A DNA stretch of 64,000 nt from Micromonospora narathiwatensis (GTDB lineage: Bacteria; Actinomycetota; Actinomycetes; Mycobacteriales; Micromonosporaceae). Location: assembly GCF_900089605.1 (NCBI RefSeq), contig NZ_LT594324.1:5952001-6016000 (forward strand). Reading direction: 5' to 3'. Both the position numbers and the translations under genes were made by a program. Of the stretch, positions 8,094 to 17,090 are shown piece after piece. Every line of letters begins with the position of its first letter. The first letter of the stretch is position 1. Below the pieces are notes generated by a model that made no database searches, was not told the origin of the DNA, and saw only the letters and a program-made list of their open reading frames with translations.

Positions 8094-9275
8094 CTACTGG
8101 TCGCGGACCTCAAGCTCATATTGCACCGCCGCACCTGCCTCGATCTCCGGACGGTTGCGCCAGTCAAGCGCTACAAGGACCCGGCCCGCTGCGGACACTT
8201 CGAGGCCAAGATCCCTACTTCGGTACAAGCGGTTGCCTTCTGCAGTGTTAGTGATCCCTACTTCGCGGTCAGGACTGACAGCGACGAGCAACCGTGGTCT
8301 CGGCGCACCATCCATGGTGGGCACGTTCCGCCACTGTCCTCGCCAGCGGGGGCCCATCCCTGGAACTGATTGGCGGGGTGCCGTCTCCAGGAGCTGGGCT
8401 TCCCGGTCCTCCACCGTACGACTGATGATCCGCTGCTTTGCGGTCTGTTCCCGGGCCCTGCCCGGAGTGCTGGCCGCTGCGAAGTAGAGATCCTCATCTT
8501 CAAGGTGGTCTTCGGCGGCCCGCCCAGAACTTGGAGGGAAGGGAGCCTCGGTGCGGCTCACGGGCGCCGGCTCCGTGTTCTGCAATCTCTGCTCCAAACG
8601 GTGCACGACGGCCAGGTCGGTGGCGGGTGCAGAGGTGTCTTTGGTGAAGCGGAAGTAGTCGATGGTTGTGCGGTTTTCCTGCATCCAGGTCCATGCCATG
8701 GATACCGGGTCGCAGCCAGGCCGGCGGCTCCAACTGAGGAGCTGGTCCAGTCGGTTACGTTGGGCGGTGGCGGTTAGTACGTTCTGGGGCGGGGGCTTGC
8801 TCCGGCCGCGTGACTCGCCGGCTAGGACAGCACCCTGACCACCAAAGCGGAGGTCAGGACGGGTGCCGTTCGAGGGGTACACCCCCTGGAACTCTGGTGG
8901 GAGTGCGTCGAAGTGAGCGACCTCGCTCAGCTTGGGCTCGTCATCTCGTACTACCGCAGTGAGCGCGCCGAGGGCCAGCACCTCCGTGGCGAACCGCCGG
9001 ATATGGGACGATGAGCCGTCGAACGCTCGGTGCCGACGCAGAGGGACGCCAGGCGGCGTATGGCCGAACAGCGACATGACGAGGGCCATCTCGCGTTGCA
9101 CCAGCTCAGCCAACAGATGACCTCGGTAAGGCACCGCTAGCGCGTTGACCCGCAGAACGTCGGCGAGATTCAGCTCCATGGCCCCGCTGTCGACGATCTG
9201 AACATCGTTGGGTTCGATGGGGATGCCCGGCATTGGAGGGGACACGACGAACCTTCTGACCCTGACCTCGGCCAT
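8094..9275 (-). CDS. Unknown protein, possible restriction-type nuclease next to a type I R-M operon
   Basis: A 393-residue protein of no family I recognise, starting at ATG 9275 on the minus strand. It has no signal peptide or membrane helix. A segment reading PDLRFGG, then AGESRGR, resembles the core of a PD-(D/E)xK nuclease fold (Asp141, Glu154, Arg156), and the preceding residues 55-75 are helical with conserved-looking Glu and Arg. The C-terminal third is rich in charged residues and ends in a beta-strand-like VLVALDW. It is divergent from hsdM, sharing a 307-base upstream region with it, so it may belong to the same defence cargo. The nuclease reading is inference. Confidence 0.6.
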   Translation of the reverse strand: MAEVRVRRFVVSPPMPGIPIEPNDVQIVDSGAMELNLADVLRVNALAVPYRGHLLAELVQREMALVMSLFGHTPPGVPLRRHRAFDGSSSHIRRFATEVLALGALTAVVRDDEPKLSEVAHFDALPPEFQGVYPSNGTRPDLRFGGQGAVLAGESRGRSKPPPQNVLTATAQRNRLDQLLSWSRRPGCDPVSMAWTWMQENRTTIDYFRFTKDTSAPATDLAVVHRLEQRLQNTEPAPVSRTEAPFPPSSGRAAEDHLEDEDLYFAAASTPGRAREQTAKQRIISRTVEDREAQLLETAPRQSVPGMGPRWRGQWRNVPTMDGAPRPRLLVAVSPDREVGITNTAEGNRLYRSRDLGLEVSAAGRVLVALDWRNRPEIEAGAAVQYELEVRDQ

Positions 9276-9582
9276 CCTCCGACCCCCTGCGCTGCGCTCT
9301 CAGGCGCCCCCGTACGTGCGTTTATCTGCTGGGCGGGGGTACCCTAGCCGGCCGCCGGCGTGGGCGTGTTCCCTCACGGATACAGCGTCGGTCTTCCGAC
9401 AACTGCTGTAAGCACGGTCGCAGCCGCCGCCGGCCCTATGCCACGCCGGTGTCGTGATGCGCGATGATGTCCTTTGACTCACCGGCTGCTGAAGACCGTG
9501 CGCCGCCGCCTACTCGGACGGCACGCATGGGCTTGCGCTGGGCGTCCAGCTTTGCCGTCGAGTGATCCTCGTAAGGAGCCTT
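9276..9582. other. Divergent intergenic region upstream of hsdM
   Basis: 307 bases between the minus-strand unknown gene and hsdM. It must hold promoters for both. I see a TTGACT at 9474-9479 but no matching -10 box at usable spacing, and no gene. Confidence 0.5.
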
Positions 9583-11328
9583 GTGAGCACGCTCGGTAGT
9601 TTCATCTGGTCGATCGCGGACCAGCTTCGGGGCCCCTACCGCCCCAACCAGTACGGCAACGTGATCCTCCCGCTCACAATCCTGCGACGACTCGACTACA
9701 TCCTTGAGCCCGACCGGGACACGGTCCGCGCGCTGGCCGCGAAGTACGACAACCCCAATCGGCTCAAGATCGAGGTCAAGAAGGCGACCGGCAGGCCGTT
9801 CTACAACACCTCGAACTACTCCTTCGCCAACCTACTGGCCGACGCCGATGGACTTGCAGACAACCTGGCCGACTACATCGACCGGTTCTCGCCCGATGTC
9901 GACGTTTTCCAGTACTTCGACTTCAAGAAGGAGATCCTGGCCCTGGAGAAGGCGGGGCTCCTACGCCAGGTCGTCACGTCCTTCAGGGCCGTCGACCTGC
10001 ATCCGGAGGTCGTCTCCAACGCCGACATGGGCGATGCGTTCGAGTACATCATCCGCAAGTTCAACGAGGCCGCAAACGAGACCTCCGGCGACCACTACAC
10101 CCCACGGGACGCGATCCGGCTGCTGGTCGACCTGCTCTTCGCCGAGAAGGACGCCGACCTGACCGAGGCAGACATCGTCCGCTCGCTGTACGACCCCACC
10201 GCAGGCACTGGCGGCATGCTCGCCCTGGCCGAGGAACACCTGCTCGCACAAAACCCTGGCGCGAAGCTGCGCCTGTACGGCCAGGAGTACAACCCGCAGT
10301 CGTACGCGATCTGCAAGTCCGACCTGCTGGCCAAGGGCCACGACGCAACCAACATCGCCTTCGGCAACACCCTCATCGACGATGCGTTCAAGGGCCGCCA
10401 GTTCGACTTCTGCATGTCCAACCCGCCCTACGGCGTCGACTGGAAGCAGTACGCCAAGGCGATCACCAAAGAGCGCGACGAAGCCGGTCCCTACGGCCGG
10501 TTCGCTCCCGGCCTGCCATCGACCTCGGACGGGCAGATGCTCTTCCTGCTCCACCTGGTTCACAAGATGCGGGCGCCGGAGCACGGCGGGGGCCGAGCCG
10601 GGATCGTGATGAACGGCTCGCCGTTCTTCAACGGCGCCGCCGAGTCCGGCCCCTCCAACATCCGCAGATGGCTGCTGGAGAACGACCTGGTCGATGCCAT
10701 CGTCGCGCTGCCAACCAACATGTTCTTCAACACCGGGATCGCCACCTACATCTGGATCCTCGACAACACCAAGCATCCCGACCGCAAGGGCCTGGTCCAG
10801 CTCATCGATGGCACGTCGTTCTGGACCAAGATGCGCAAGAACCTCGGCTCCAAGGGCCGCGAGATCAGCGACGCCGATCGCGCCAGGGTTGTGGAGTTGT
10901 ACGCCGAATTCACCGACGCCGACCCGTACTACTCCAAGGTGCTGCGCACGGACGAGTTCGGCTACTGGACCATCACCGTCGAACGCCCCCTACTCGACGA
11001 GTCCGGCAACCCCGCCGTCGACCGCAAGGGCAAGCCCAAGCCGGACACGAAGAAGCGCGACACCGAGAACGTTCCGTTTACCTACGGCGGCTCGACCGCT
11101 GGTGCGGCTGGCAAGATCGAGGTCATTCAGGCCTACTTCGACGCCGAGGTGAAGCCGCATGAACCGGACTCATGGATCGACTGGGCCAAGACCAAAACCG
11201 GCTACGAGATCCCCTTCACCCGCCACTTCTACAAGTACGTCCCACCCCGCCCTCTCGCCGAGATCGACGCAGACTTGGAGAAGCAGGTCGCGAAGATCCT
11301 GGACCTCTTGCGGGAGGTCGAGGGATGA
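9583..11328 (+). CDS. hsdM: Type I restriction-modification DNA methyltransferase subunit HsdM
   Basis: A 581-residue protein. GTG 9583 is chosen because an AAGGAG lies at 9573-9578; an in-frame GTG at 9562 has no ribosome site. A helical N-terminal domain is followed by GDHYTPRD, the S-adenosylmethionine loop (DPTAGTGGML), and the catalytic motif IV (SNPPYGVDW). These are the standard signatures of type I N6-adenine methylases. HsdM pairs with HsdS to methylate the recognition site and with HsdR to cut unmethylated DNA. The stop overlaps the hsdS start by 4 bases (ATGA). Confidence 0.93.
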   Translation: MSTLGSFIWSIADQLRGPYRPNQYGNVILPLTILRRLDYILEPDRDTVRALAAKYDNPNRLKIEVKKATGRPFYNTSNYSFANLLADADGLADNLADYIDRFSPDVDVFQYFDFKKEILALEKAGLLRQVVTSFRAVDLHPEVVSNADMGDAFEYIIRKFNEAANETSGDHYTPRDAIRLLVDLLFAEKDADLTEADIVRSLYDPTAGTGGMLALAEEHLLAQNPGAKLRLYGQEYNPQSYAICKSDLLAKGHDATNIAFGNTLIDDAFKGRQFDFCMSNPPYGVDWKQYAKAITKERDEAGPYGRFAPGLPSTSDGQMLFLLHLVHKMRAPEHGGGRAGIVMNGSPFFNGAAESGPSNIRRWLLENDLVDAIVALPTNMFFNTGIATYIWILDNTKHPDRKGLVQLIDGTSFWTKMRKNLGSKGREISDADRARVVELYAEFTDADPYYSKVLRTDEFGYWTITVERPLLDESGNPAVDRKGKPKPDTKKRDTENVPFTYGGSTAGAAGKIEVIQAYFDAEVKPHEPDSWIDWAKTKTGYEIPFTRHFYKYVPPRPLAEIDADLEKQVAKILDLLREVEG

Positions 11329-12598
11329 CCCGGTTCGGCGCAGCAGTGCAGAAGATCGACGAGCGGATCCCTGGGGTGGATCTTCCGCTCATGTCTGTGT
11401 CGCAGACCAAGGGTGTGGTGCGACGCAGCGAGCTGACAGACGCACCTCAACGTGCAGAGTCACTCGACGCCTACAAGGTGTGCCGCGCAAAGGGGACGTC
11501 GTCTTCAACAAGATGAAGATCCGTTCTGGCGCAATGGGTGTCGCCCATGAGGATGGACTGGTTACCTATCACTACGAAGTGTTGCGTCCTCGGGAGGGCA
11601 TGAATCCGCGCTACATCGTCCATCTTATGAAGTCTTCGTGGTTCACCAGCGAGCTCATCGCACGTGAGCGTGGGATCTCAGCCGGAGGTGAGCACGGCGG
11701 CATTCGCACGACCGAAGTCCCATTTACCGTCCTTCGGACGATCGACGTGCTCCTTCCAGAGATCCACGAGCAGCGCGCCATCGCTGATTACCTCGACCGC
11801 GAGACCGCCCGCATCGACACGCTCATCGAGGAGCAGCAACAACTGGTCAAGATGCTCCATATGCGCCGCCGCGCGGTCGTTGACGCGGCTCTCTCGCAGG
11901 GTCTGGACTCGGAGGCTGGGCTCTCCGAGACAGGCAACCCATGGATCCCGGAGCTTCCCTGTGGCTGGAAGGCCGTTCGCGCGAAGCGAGTGCTGGTGTT
12001 CGGCCCTGCGAATGGCGTTTCCCCCCTGGCTGGCGATTCTGATGACCTGAAGTCGCTGTCCTTGGGTGCGATCAGGGATGGTCGGGTCAGCATGGCGCCC
12101 GAGGTGACCAAGTTTGTCGACCGCTCAAGCCTCGCGAGCACGGAGGCACTCAGGCTTCACCCTGGCGATATCCTGCTCGTTCGGGGCAACGGGAACGTGG
12201 ATCTCGTGGCGCGCGCGGGCCTCGTCGGTCCCGAGTTCGCCGCCGAGGAATACATCTATCCTGACTTGCTCATCCGCATCCGCGTGAGCTCGTCCATGCT
12301 GTCCGAGTTCTTCGTGTGGGCATGCAACGCGAGCGCAACGCGCGCGCAGGTCCAGGCCCAGGCTCGAACGGCAGTCGGCACCTTCAAGGTGTCAGGTGGA
12401 GACGTTCGCTCGCTGGTTCTACCGCTGCCTCCGATGCACGAGCAGCGAGCCATTGTGGCGCACCTCGATGAGCAGACGTCGAAGATCGACAGCCTCATCA
12501 CGGAGTCGGAGCGGTTCATCGACCTCGCCCGCGAACGGCGCTCAGCACTGATCACGGCGACGGTGACGGGGCAGATCGACGTACGGGAGCTGGTGTGA
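11325..12598 (+). pseudogene. hsdS: Type I specificity subunit HsdS, frameshifted
   Basis: Translation from ATG 11325 reads a normal HsdS start (VDLPLMSVSQTKGVV, AESLDAYKVCR) and then stops at 11516. The rest of the protein continues in another frame from KGDVVFNKMKIRSGAMGVA to the stop at 12598. Deleting two bases (GC) from the CGCGC at about 11487-11491 restores one frame of 423 residues, a usual HsdS length. The restored protein has two target-recognition halves, each followed by a conserved helix (IHEQRAIADYLDRETARID and MHEQRAIVAHLDEQTSKID). The lesion could be a real mutation, which would disable the whole system, or a sequencing error. Confidence 0.85.
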
Positions 12599-15500
12599 TG
12601 GCCGATCACAACGAGGTCGTCTTCGAGTCCGAGATCTGCGCATACCTGGAGTGCCATGGGTGGCTCTACTCGGCAAACGACGCCGGCTACGACCGGGAGC
12701 GGGCGATCTTCCCCGAGGACCTGTTTGCCTGGCTGGAGAAGACCCAGAAGCCGGCGTACGCGAAGGCGTTAAAGGCTGCCGGGTCGGAGGCGAAGGTTCT
12801 CGATGTGCTGGCCACGGCGCTCGACAAGCCTCTTGAACATGGTGGCGGGACGCTGAACATCCTCCGCAGTGGGGTGCACTACATCGGTGGTGGTCGGTTG
12901 AAGATGGCGCAGTTCCGCCCCGAGACCAGCTTGAACGCGACCACCAACGAGCAGTACGCGGCGATGCGGGTTCGGGTGATGCGGCAGGTGCACTTCTCCA
13001 CCGCCGACCGGCGCAGCATCGACCTGGTCTTCTTCGTCAACGGGCTCCCGGTGGCCACCGTCGAGCTGAAGACCGACTTCACCCAGTCTCTCGATGAGGC
13101 GATCAACCAGTACCGCAAGAACCGGAACCCGCTGACCAACGGGCGGCCGGAGCCGCTGCTGTCGTTCGGGCATCGGGCGCTGGTCCATTTCGCGGTCTCC
13201 AACGACCTTGCCGCGATGACCACCAAGTTGGAGGGCGAGAAGACGCACTTCCGGCCGTTCAACATGGGGCACGACAGTGGCGCGGGGAATCCGCCGGGTG
13301 AGGGCGGACGGTCGGCGACGGCTTACCTGTGGGAGCGGGTCTGGGAGAAGGACGCCTGGCTCACCATCATCGGCCGGCTGATGATCGTGGAGACCAAGGA
13401 GGAGTGGGATGTCGCGACCGGGACGTCGGTGCGGCGGACGAGCCTGCTCTTCCCGCGGTTCCACCAGTGGGAGGCCGTGACGAACCTCGTGGCAGCGGTG
13501 CGCGAGGAGGGGGTGGGGCATCGCTACCTGATCGAGCACTCGGCAGGTTCGGGGAAGACGAACACCATCGCCTGGACCGCGCACCGGCTGGCGCGGCTGC
13601 ATGTAAACGACGAGAAGGTCTTCGACTCGGTAATCGTGGTCGTGGACCGCAACGTGCTCGACGGGCAGCTTCAGGAGGCGATCCGGCAGATCGACGGGTC
13701 GGGGAAGATCGTGGCCACGATCAGCCCGGAGGACGTCCGCAAAGCGGGGGCGAAGTCGAAATCCGGGCTGCTGGCCACTGCGTTGAAGAACGGGGAGCTG
13801 ATCATCGCGGTGACGGTGCAGACCTTCCCGTTCGCGCTCGACGAGATCCGGGTCGACTCGTCGCTGAAGGGGCGGCGGTTCGCGGTGATCGCCGACGAGG
13901 CGCACTCGTCGCAGTCCGGGCAGATCTCCCGCAAGCTGCGAGCCGTGCTGACCGCGGAGGAGATCAAGGAGATTGAGGAGAGCGGTGAGGTCGACGTGGA
14001 GGCGATCCTGGCCTCGGAGATGACCGAGCGGGCCGAGTCGGAGAACATCTCCTACTTCGCGTTCACGGCGACCCCGAAGAACAAGACCCTGGATCTGTTC
14101 GGCCGCAAGGGGCCTGACGGGAAGCCGGTCGAGTTTCACCTCTACTCGATGCGGCAGGCGATCGAGGAGGGCTACATCCTCGACGTGCTCAGGGGCTACC
14201 AGTCCTACGACACCGCGTTGAAGATCGCAGGCCGGGCCGAGAGCGGCGACGGCGGCGAGGTGGTGGAGGAGGCTGCAGCGCGTAAAGGGCTGATGCGGTG
14301 GGTGAAGCTGCACCCGACCAACATCAGCCAGAAAGTACAGATCATCGTCGAGCACTTCCATACCAACGTCGCCCACTTGCTGGAGGGCAAGGCGAAGGCG
14401 ATGGTCGTGACCGACTCGCGCAAGGCCGCAGTGAAGTACAAGAAGGCGATCGACGCCTACATCGCCAAGCGGGCCGCCAAGGACGCCTCGTACACCTACC
14501 GAACCCTGGTCGCCTTCTCCAACTCGGTGAACATGGCCGAGGACGAGGAGTGGGCCTCTGACTGGGGGCCGCAGCCGAGCAAAGACGACGAGTTCACCGA
14601 AGCCAAGCTGAACCCCGGCGCCGGCGCGGACCTGGCCGCCGCCTTCAAGGGCACGACGTACAAGATCATGCTGGTCGCCAACAAGTACCAAACGGGCTTC
14701 GACCAGCCGCTACTCTCGGCCATGTACGTCGACAAGAAGCTCTCCGGGGTCACCGCCGTGCAGACGCTGTCCCGGCTCAACCGCACCCACCGCACCGCAG
14801 GCGGGGAGCAGAAACGCAAGACGTTCGTCATCGACTTCGTGAACAAGCCTGAAGACATCCGGGCTGCATTCGAGCCGTACTTCACCAACGCCACCCTGGA
14901 GACCGAGACCGACCCGTACATCGTCGTTCACCTGGCCAACAAGCTTGCCCAGGCCGGGATCTACACGCCAGAGCAGGTGCGCGAGGTCGCCGAACTGTGG
15001 GTCACCCGCAAGGGCAACAACGCGCTTTCGGCGGCGATGAGCCCGGCCAAGAACGACTTCGCCCGCCGCTATGCGGCGGCGATCGAGGCCGACGACAAGG
15101 TCACCCTCAACACCCTCGACCTGTTCCGCAAGGACGTCTCCACCTACGTCCGGCTCTACGACTTCATGAGCCAGATCGTCAACTACGGCGACCCGTACAT
15201 GGAGTCGCTGTCGATCTTCCTGCGGCTCCTGGAGAAGGTCATCGCAGATGCCTCCTGGGCTGCGGAGGTCGACCTTTCCGACGTGGCCCTGGTCGGGGTC
15301 AAGCACACCAAGGCGACCGCGGTCGACATCTCGCTGACCGGTGAGGGCCAGCTCAAGGGCATCGGCGCTGCGGGCACCGGCACCCGGAAGGAGCCGAAGT
15401 ACGTCGCACTCCAGGTCGTCATCGACAAGATGAACGACCTGTTCGGGGCCGAGTCGTTCTCCGCGTCCCAGGTCCGTGAGTTCGTGCAGGGACTCGTGCA

Positions 15501-15735
15501 ACGGCTGCTCGCCTACCCGGGCCTGGTCAACCAGGCCAAAGCGAACTCGAAGAGGCAGTTCATGGAGTCGCAGGACTTCCAAGCGGCCGTCACCGAGGCG
15601 GTCGTCGACAACCAGGAGGCCCACAACACCATGGCCGACTACTTCTTCAGCGACGGCCCTGGCATCAACGCCGTCATCATGGCGCTCGCGGACGCCTTCT
15701 ACGAGGCAGCGATCGATCAGCGCATCGAGGGATAA
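12598..15735 (+). CDS. hsdR: Type I restriction endonuclease subunit HsdR
   Basis: A 1045-residue protein starting at ATG 12598, one base into the hsdS stop (TGATG). The N-terminal nuclease core has Asp in SIDLVFF and the ExK in VATVELKTDF. The SF2 translocase motor follows: Walker A in HSAGSGKTN, DEAH in VIADEAHSSQ, the FTATP motif, and later motifs KYQTGFDQP and SRLNRTHR. It is full length and appears intact. HsdR cuts unmethylated DNA after translocation but needs HsdM and HsdS, and hsdS is broken here. Confidence 0.94.
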   Translation: MADHNEVVFESEICAYLECHGWLYSANDAGYDRERAIFPEDLFAWLEKTQKPAYAKALKAAGSEAKVLDVLATALDKPLEHGGGTLNILRSGVHYIGGGRLKMAQFRPETSLNATTNEQYAAMRVRVMRQVHFSTADRRSIDLVFFVNGLPVATVELKTDFTQSLDEAINQYRKNRNPLTNGRPEPLLSFGHRALVHFAVSNDLAAMTTKLEGEKTHFRPFNMGHDSGAGNPPGEGGRSATAYLWERVWEKDAWLTIIGRLMIVETKEEWDVATGTSVRRTSLLFPRFHQWEAVTNLVAAVREEGVGHRYLIEHSAGSGKTNTIAWTAHRLARLHVNDEKVFDSVIVVVDRNVLDGQLQEAIRQIDGSGKIVATISPEDVRKAGAKSKSGLLATALKNGELIIAVTVQTFPFALDEIRVDSSLKGRRFAVIADEAHSSQSGQISRKLRAVLTAEEIKEIEESGEVDVEAILASEMTERAESENISYFAFTATPKNKTLDLFGRKGPDGKPVEFHLYSMRQAIEEGYILDVLRGYQSYDTALKIAGRAESGDGGEVVEEAAARKGLMRWVKLHPTNISQKVQIIVEHFHTNVAHLLEGKAKAMVVTDSRKAAVKYKKAIDAYIAKRAAKDASYTYRTLVAFSNSVNMAEDEEWASDWGPQPSKDDEFTEAKLNPGAGADLAAAFKGTTYKIMLVANKYQTGFDQPLLSAMYVDKKLSGVTAVQTLSRLNRTHRTAGGEQKRKTFVIDFVNKPEDIRAAFEPYFTNATLETETDPYIVVHLANKLAQAGIYTPEQVREVAELWVTRKGNNALSAAMSPAKNDFARRYAAAIEADDKVTLNTLDLFRKDVSTYVRLYDFMSQIVNYGDPYMESLSIFLRLLEKVIADASWAAEVDLSDVALVGVKHTKATAVDISLTGEGQLKGIGAAGTGTRKEPKYVALQVVIDKMNDLFGAESFSASQVREFVQGLVQRLLAYPGLVNQAKANSKRQFMESQDFQAAVTEAVVDNQEAHNTMADYFFSDGPGINAVIMALADAFYEAAIDQRIEG

Positions 15736-16061
15736 GTCACCGGCGACTTAGACAGGCAGCACTGCGGCGGCATGCGCGGCCAAGGCAGCGACGTCGAGCC
15801 AACCGCCATCTCGGGCCGGCCGGGTCGAGCTCAAGCTCCAACCAGTTCCACCCCAACTGCCGGTCTCCCGGGATGTCGTGCTCGATCTCAGGGCGTTCGG
15901 CAAGGGTTTCGGCTGCGGTAGGTAGGCATCAACACGGCCGACCGGCAAGTTGCCGTCGACCGGCGCGGCACTCCGCTGCGCCCCTTGGCCAGACAGGGAC
16001 GGTAGCCGGACGAGCTGTGGGCGAACTTTCGTCACGGTACGGACCCTCACGGCACCCTCGG

Positions 16062-16087
16062 GGCGTGCGAAGCGTGCTTCGCACGCC
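16062..16087. repeat. Perfect 11-bp hairpin with CGTG loop
   Basis: ggcgtgcgaag at 16062-16072 pairs with cttcgcacgcc at 16077-16087 across a 4-base loop. Very stable, without a T-run. It may terminate hsdR transcription or be a protein-binding palindrome. Confidence 0.6.
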
Positions 16088-16120
16088 GTTCGTGCTATGG
16101 TGTCTGTATTGATGAGCACC

Positions 16121-16160
16121 GCACCGCCCCGTGGAGATTGGCGTCCGCGCGGGGCGGTGC
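16121..16160. repeat. Perfect 11-bp inverted repeat with 18-base loop
   Basis: gcaccgccccg at 16121-16131 pairs with cggggcggtgc at 16150-16160. It lies in the presumed leader of the small gene at 16204, so it could act as an attenuator or operator. Confidence 0.5.
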
Positions 16161-16203
16161 GGTCTAACCCGCTTCGCCCAAGGCGAGCAGGAAGAAGGCA
16201 GAC

Positions 16204-16422
16204 ATGCCGATCGCCCGCTTCAACAGCTCAGGGTACCCGCCTCGAGGCAGCCGACGCGCGGCCTGGGGCGGCGTGGTCGTCGTCGTGGTTGTGGTGCTCG
16301 TGCTTGGCTTCGCCGCCGGGTATGGCGAGGCGGTGATGGGAGCGCTTGCCACTGCGGTGGTGAGCGCGGCGGTGACCGAAATCATCAAGGTCAGGATCGG
16401 GTCTATGCCGCGCAACGCGTGA
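16204..16422 (+). CDS. Small single-pass membrane protein, unknown
   Basis: A 72-residue ORF with a purine-rich AGGAAGAAGG 7 bases or so before ATG 16204. A basic N-terminus (SRRAAWGG) is followed by a nearly pure valine/leucine helix of about 16 residues and a second, weaker hydrophobic segment (ALATAVVSAAVTEII). Its position just upstream of the specificity/methylase pair is suggestive only. I recognise no family; it could also be a chance ORF. Confidence 0.4.
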   Translation: MPIARFNSSGYPPRGSRRAAWGGVVVVVVVVLVLGFAAGYGEAVMGALATAVVSAAVTEIIKVRIGSMPRNA

Positions 16423-16491
16423 CCAATCGCAGGGGCGTGGCATGACTGCTACGCCCCTGCGCCGTACCGGCTAGAAGGGGTAGGTGTCCTG

Positions 16492-17088
16492 GTGTCTAAG
16501 GCTGAACGCGTCCTGCTCGGCGACCTGGCGGAGGTCACGCCTGGTCCGTCGGGCTCTTTGCTAGACCAGTTGGGGAATGAGCTCGACGGTGTGCCCGTGG
16601 TAACTCCCTCGGACATCGACGACAGACACCAAGTAGATGCCCGCAAGATTCGCAGGTTGCCGCACAACCAGGCGGCGCGGCTGGGGCGGTTCACCCTTCG
16701 GCAGGGCGACATCGTGCTTGTCCGTCAGGGATCACTTGGTAAGCTGGCATTGATAGACGGTCACTTTGGCGGATGGCTATATAACTCGTCCTGCGCGCGA
16801 GTGCGTAGTCGCGATCCTGCGGTATTGCCCGAATACCTGTGTCTGCACCTTTCCTCTCCCGCGGCGCAGGAGGAGATGTTCAGGCGCGCGCTTCCAGGAA
16901 CTGTTCAGTCGCTCAACGCCAAGATCTTGGGTGGTCTTCCGATCATGGTCCCCTCGCTGGATCGACAGCACGATGTTATAGCGGCAGTCGCTGATATCGA
17001 TGAACTAACGCTCGTGCACCGTGAGACGGCCCGACGTCTCGATGCCGTCAGGCGGGCGCTGCTCGCCGATGTATTTAGCGAGGGGTAG
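16492..17088 (+). CDS. Half-size type I specificity (HsdS-like) protein
   Basis: A 198-residue protein with a GTG start at 16492, behind AGAAGGGG. It looks like one target-recognition domain: VLLGDLAEVTPGP, a DIVLVRQGSLGKLALID strand pair typical of HsdS, SLNAKILGGLPIMVPS, and a terminal helix (LVHRETARRLDAVRRALL). It has one recognition half instead of the usual two, so it would have to dimerise or work as a half-subunit. It lies 2 bases upstream of a methylase-like gene. Its base composition is less GC-rich than the neighbours, which suggests separate acquisition. Confidence 0.72.
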   Translation: MSKAERVLLGDLAEVTPGPSGSLLDQLGNELDGVPVVTPSDIDDRHQVDARKIRRLPHNQAARLGRFTLRQGDIVLVRQGSLGKLALIDGHFGGWLYNSSCARVRSRDPAVLPEYLCLHLSSPAAQEEMFRRALPGTVQSLNAKILGGLPIMVPSLDRQHDVIAAVADIDELTLVHRETARRLDAVRRALLADVFSEG

Positions 17089-17090
17089 CA

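Larger units (their letters stand above)
15736..16203. other. Intergenic region after hsdR with two strong hairpins
   Basis: 468 bases with no convincing gene; short ORFs on both strands look like noise. It holds two perfect inverted repeats (described separately) and a short AT-richer patch at about 16095-16113. Confidence 0.55.

Noticed and set aside
9474..9479. TTGACT as -35 box for hsdM
   Set aside because: No -10 sequence at 16-19 bases spacing.
12769..14691. 640-codon minus-strand ORF across hsdR
   Set aside because: Antisense shadow of hsdR; its composition follows the codon pattern of the real gene and it has no domain.
15748..16119. 123-codon minus-strand ORF after hsdR
   Set aside because: Crosses a strong hairpin and has no protein-like features.
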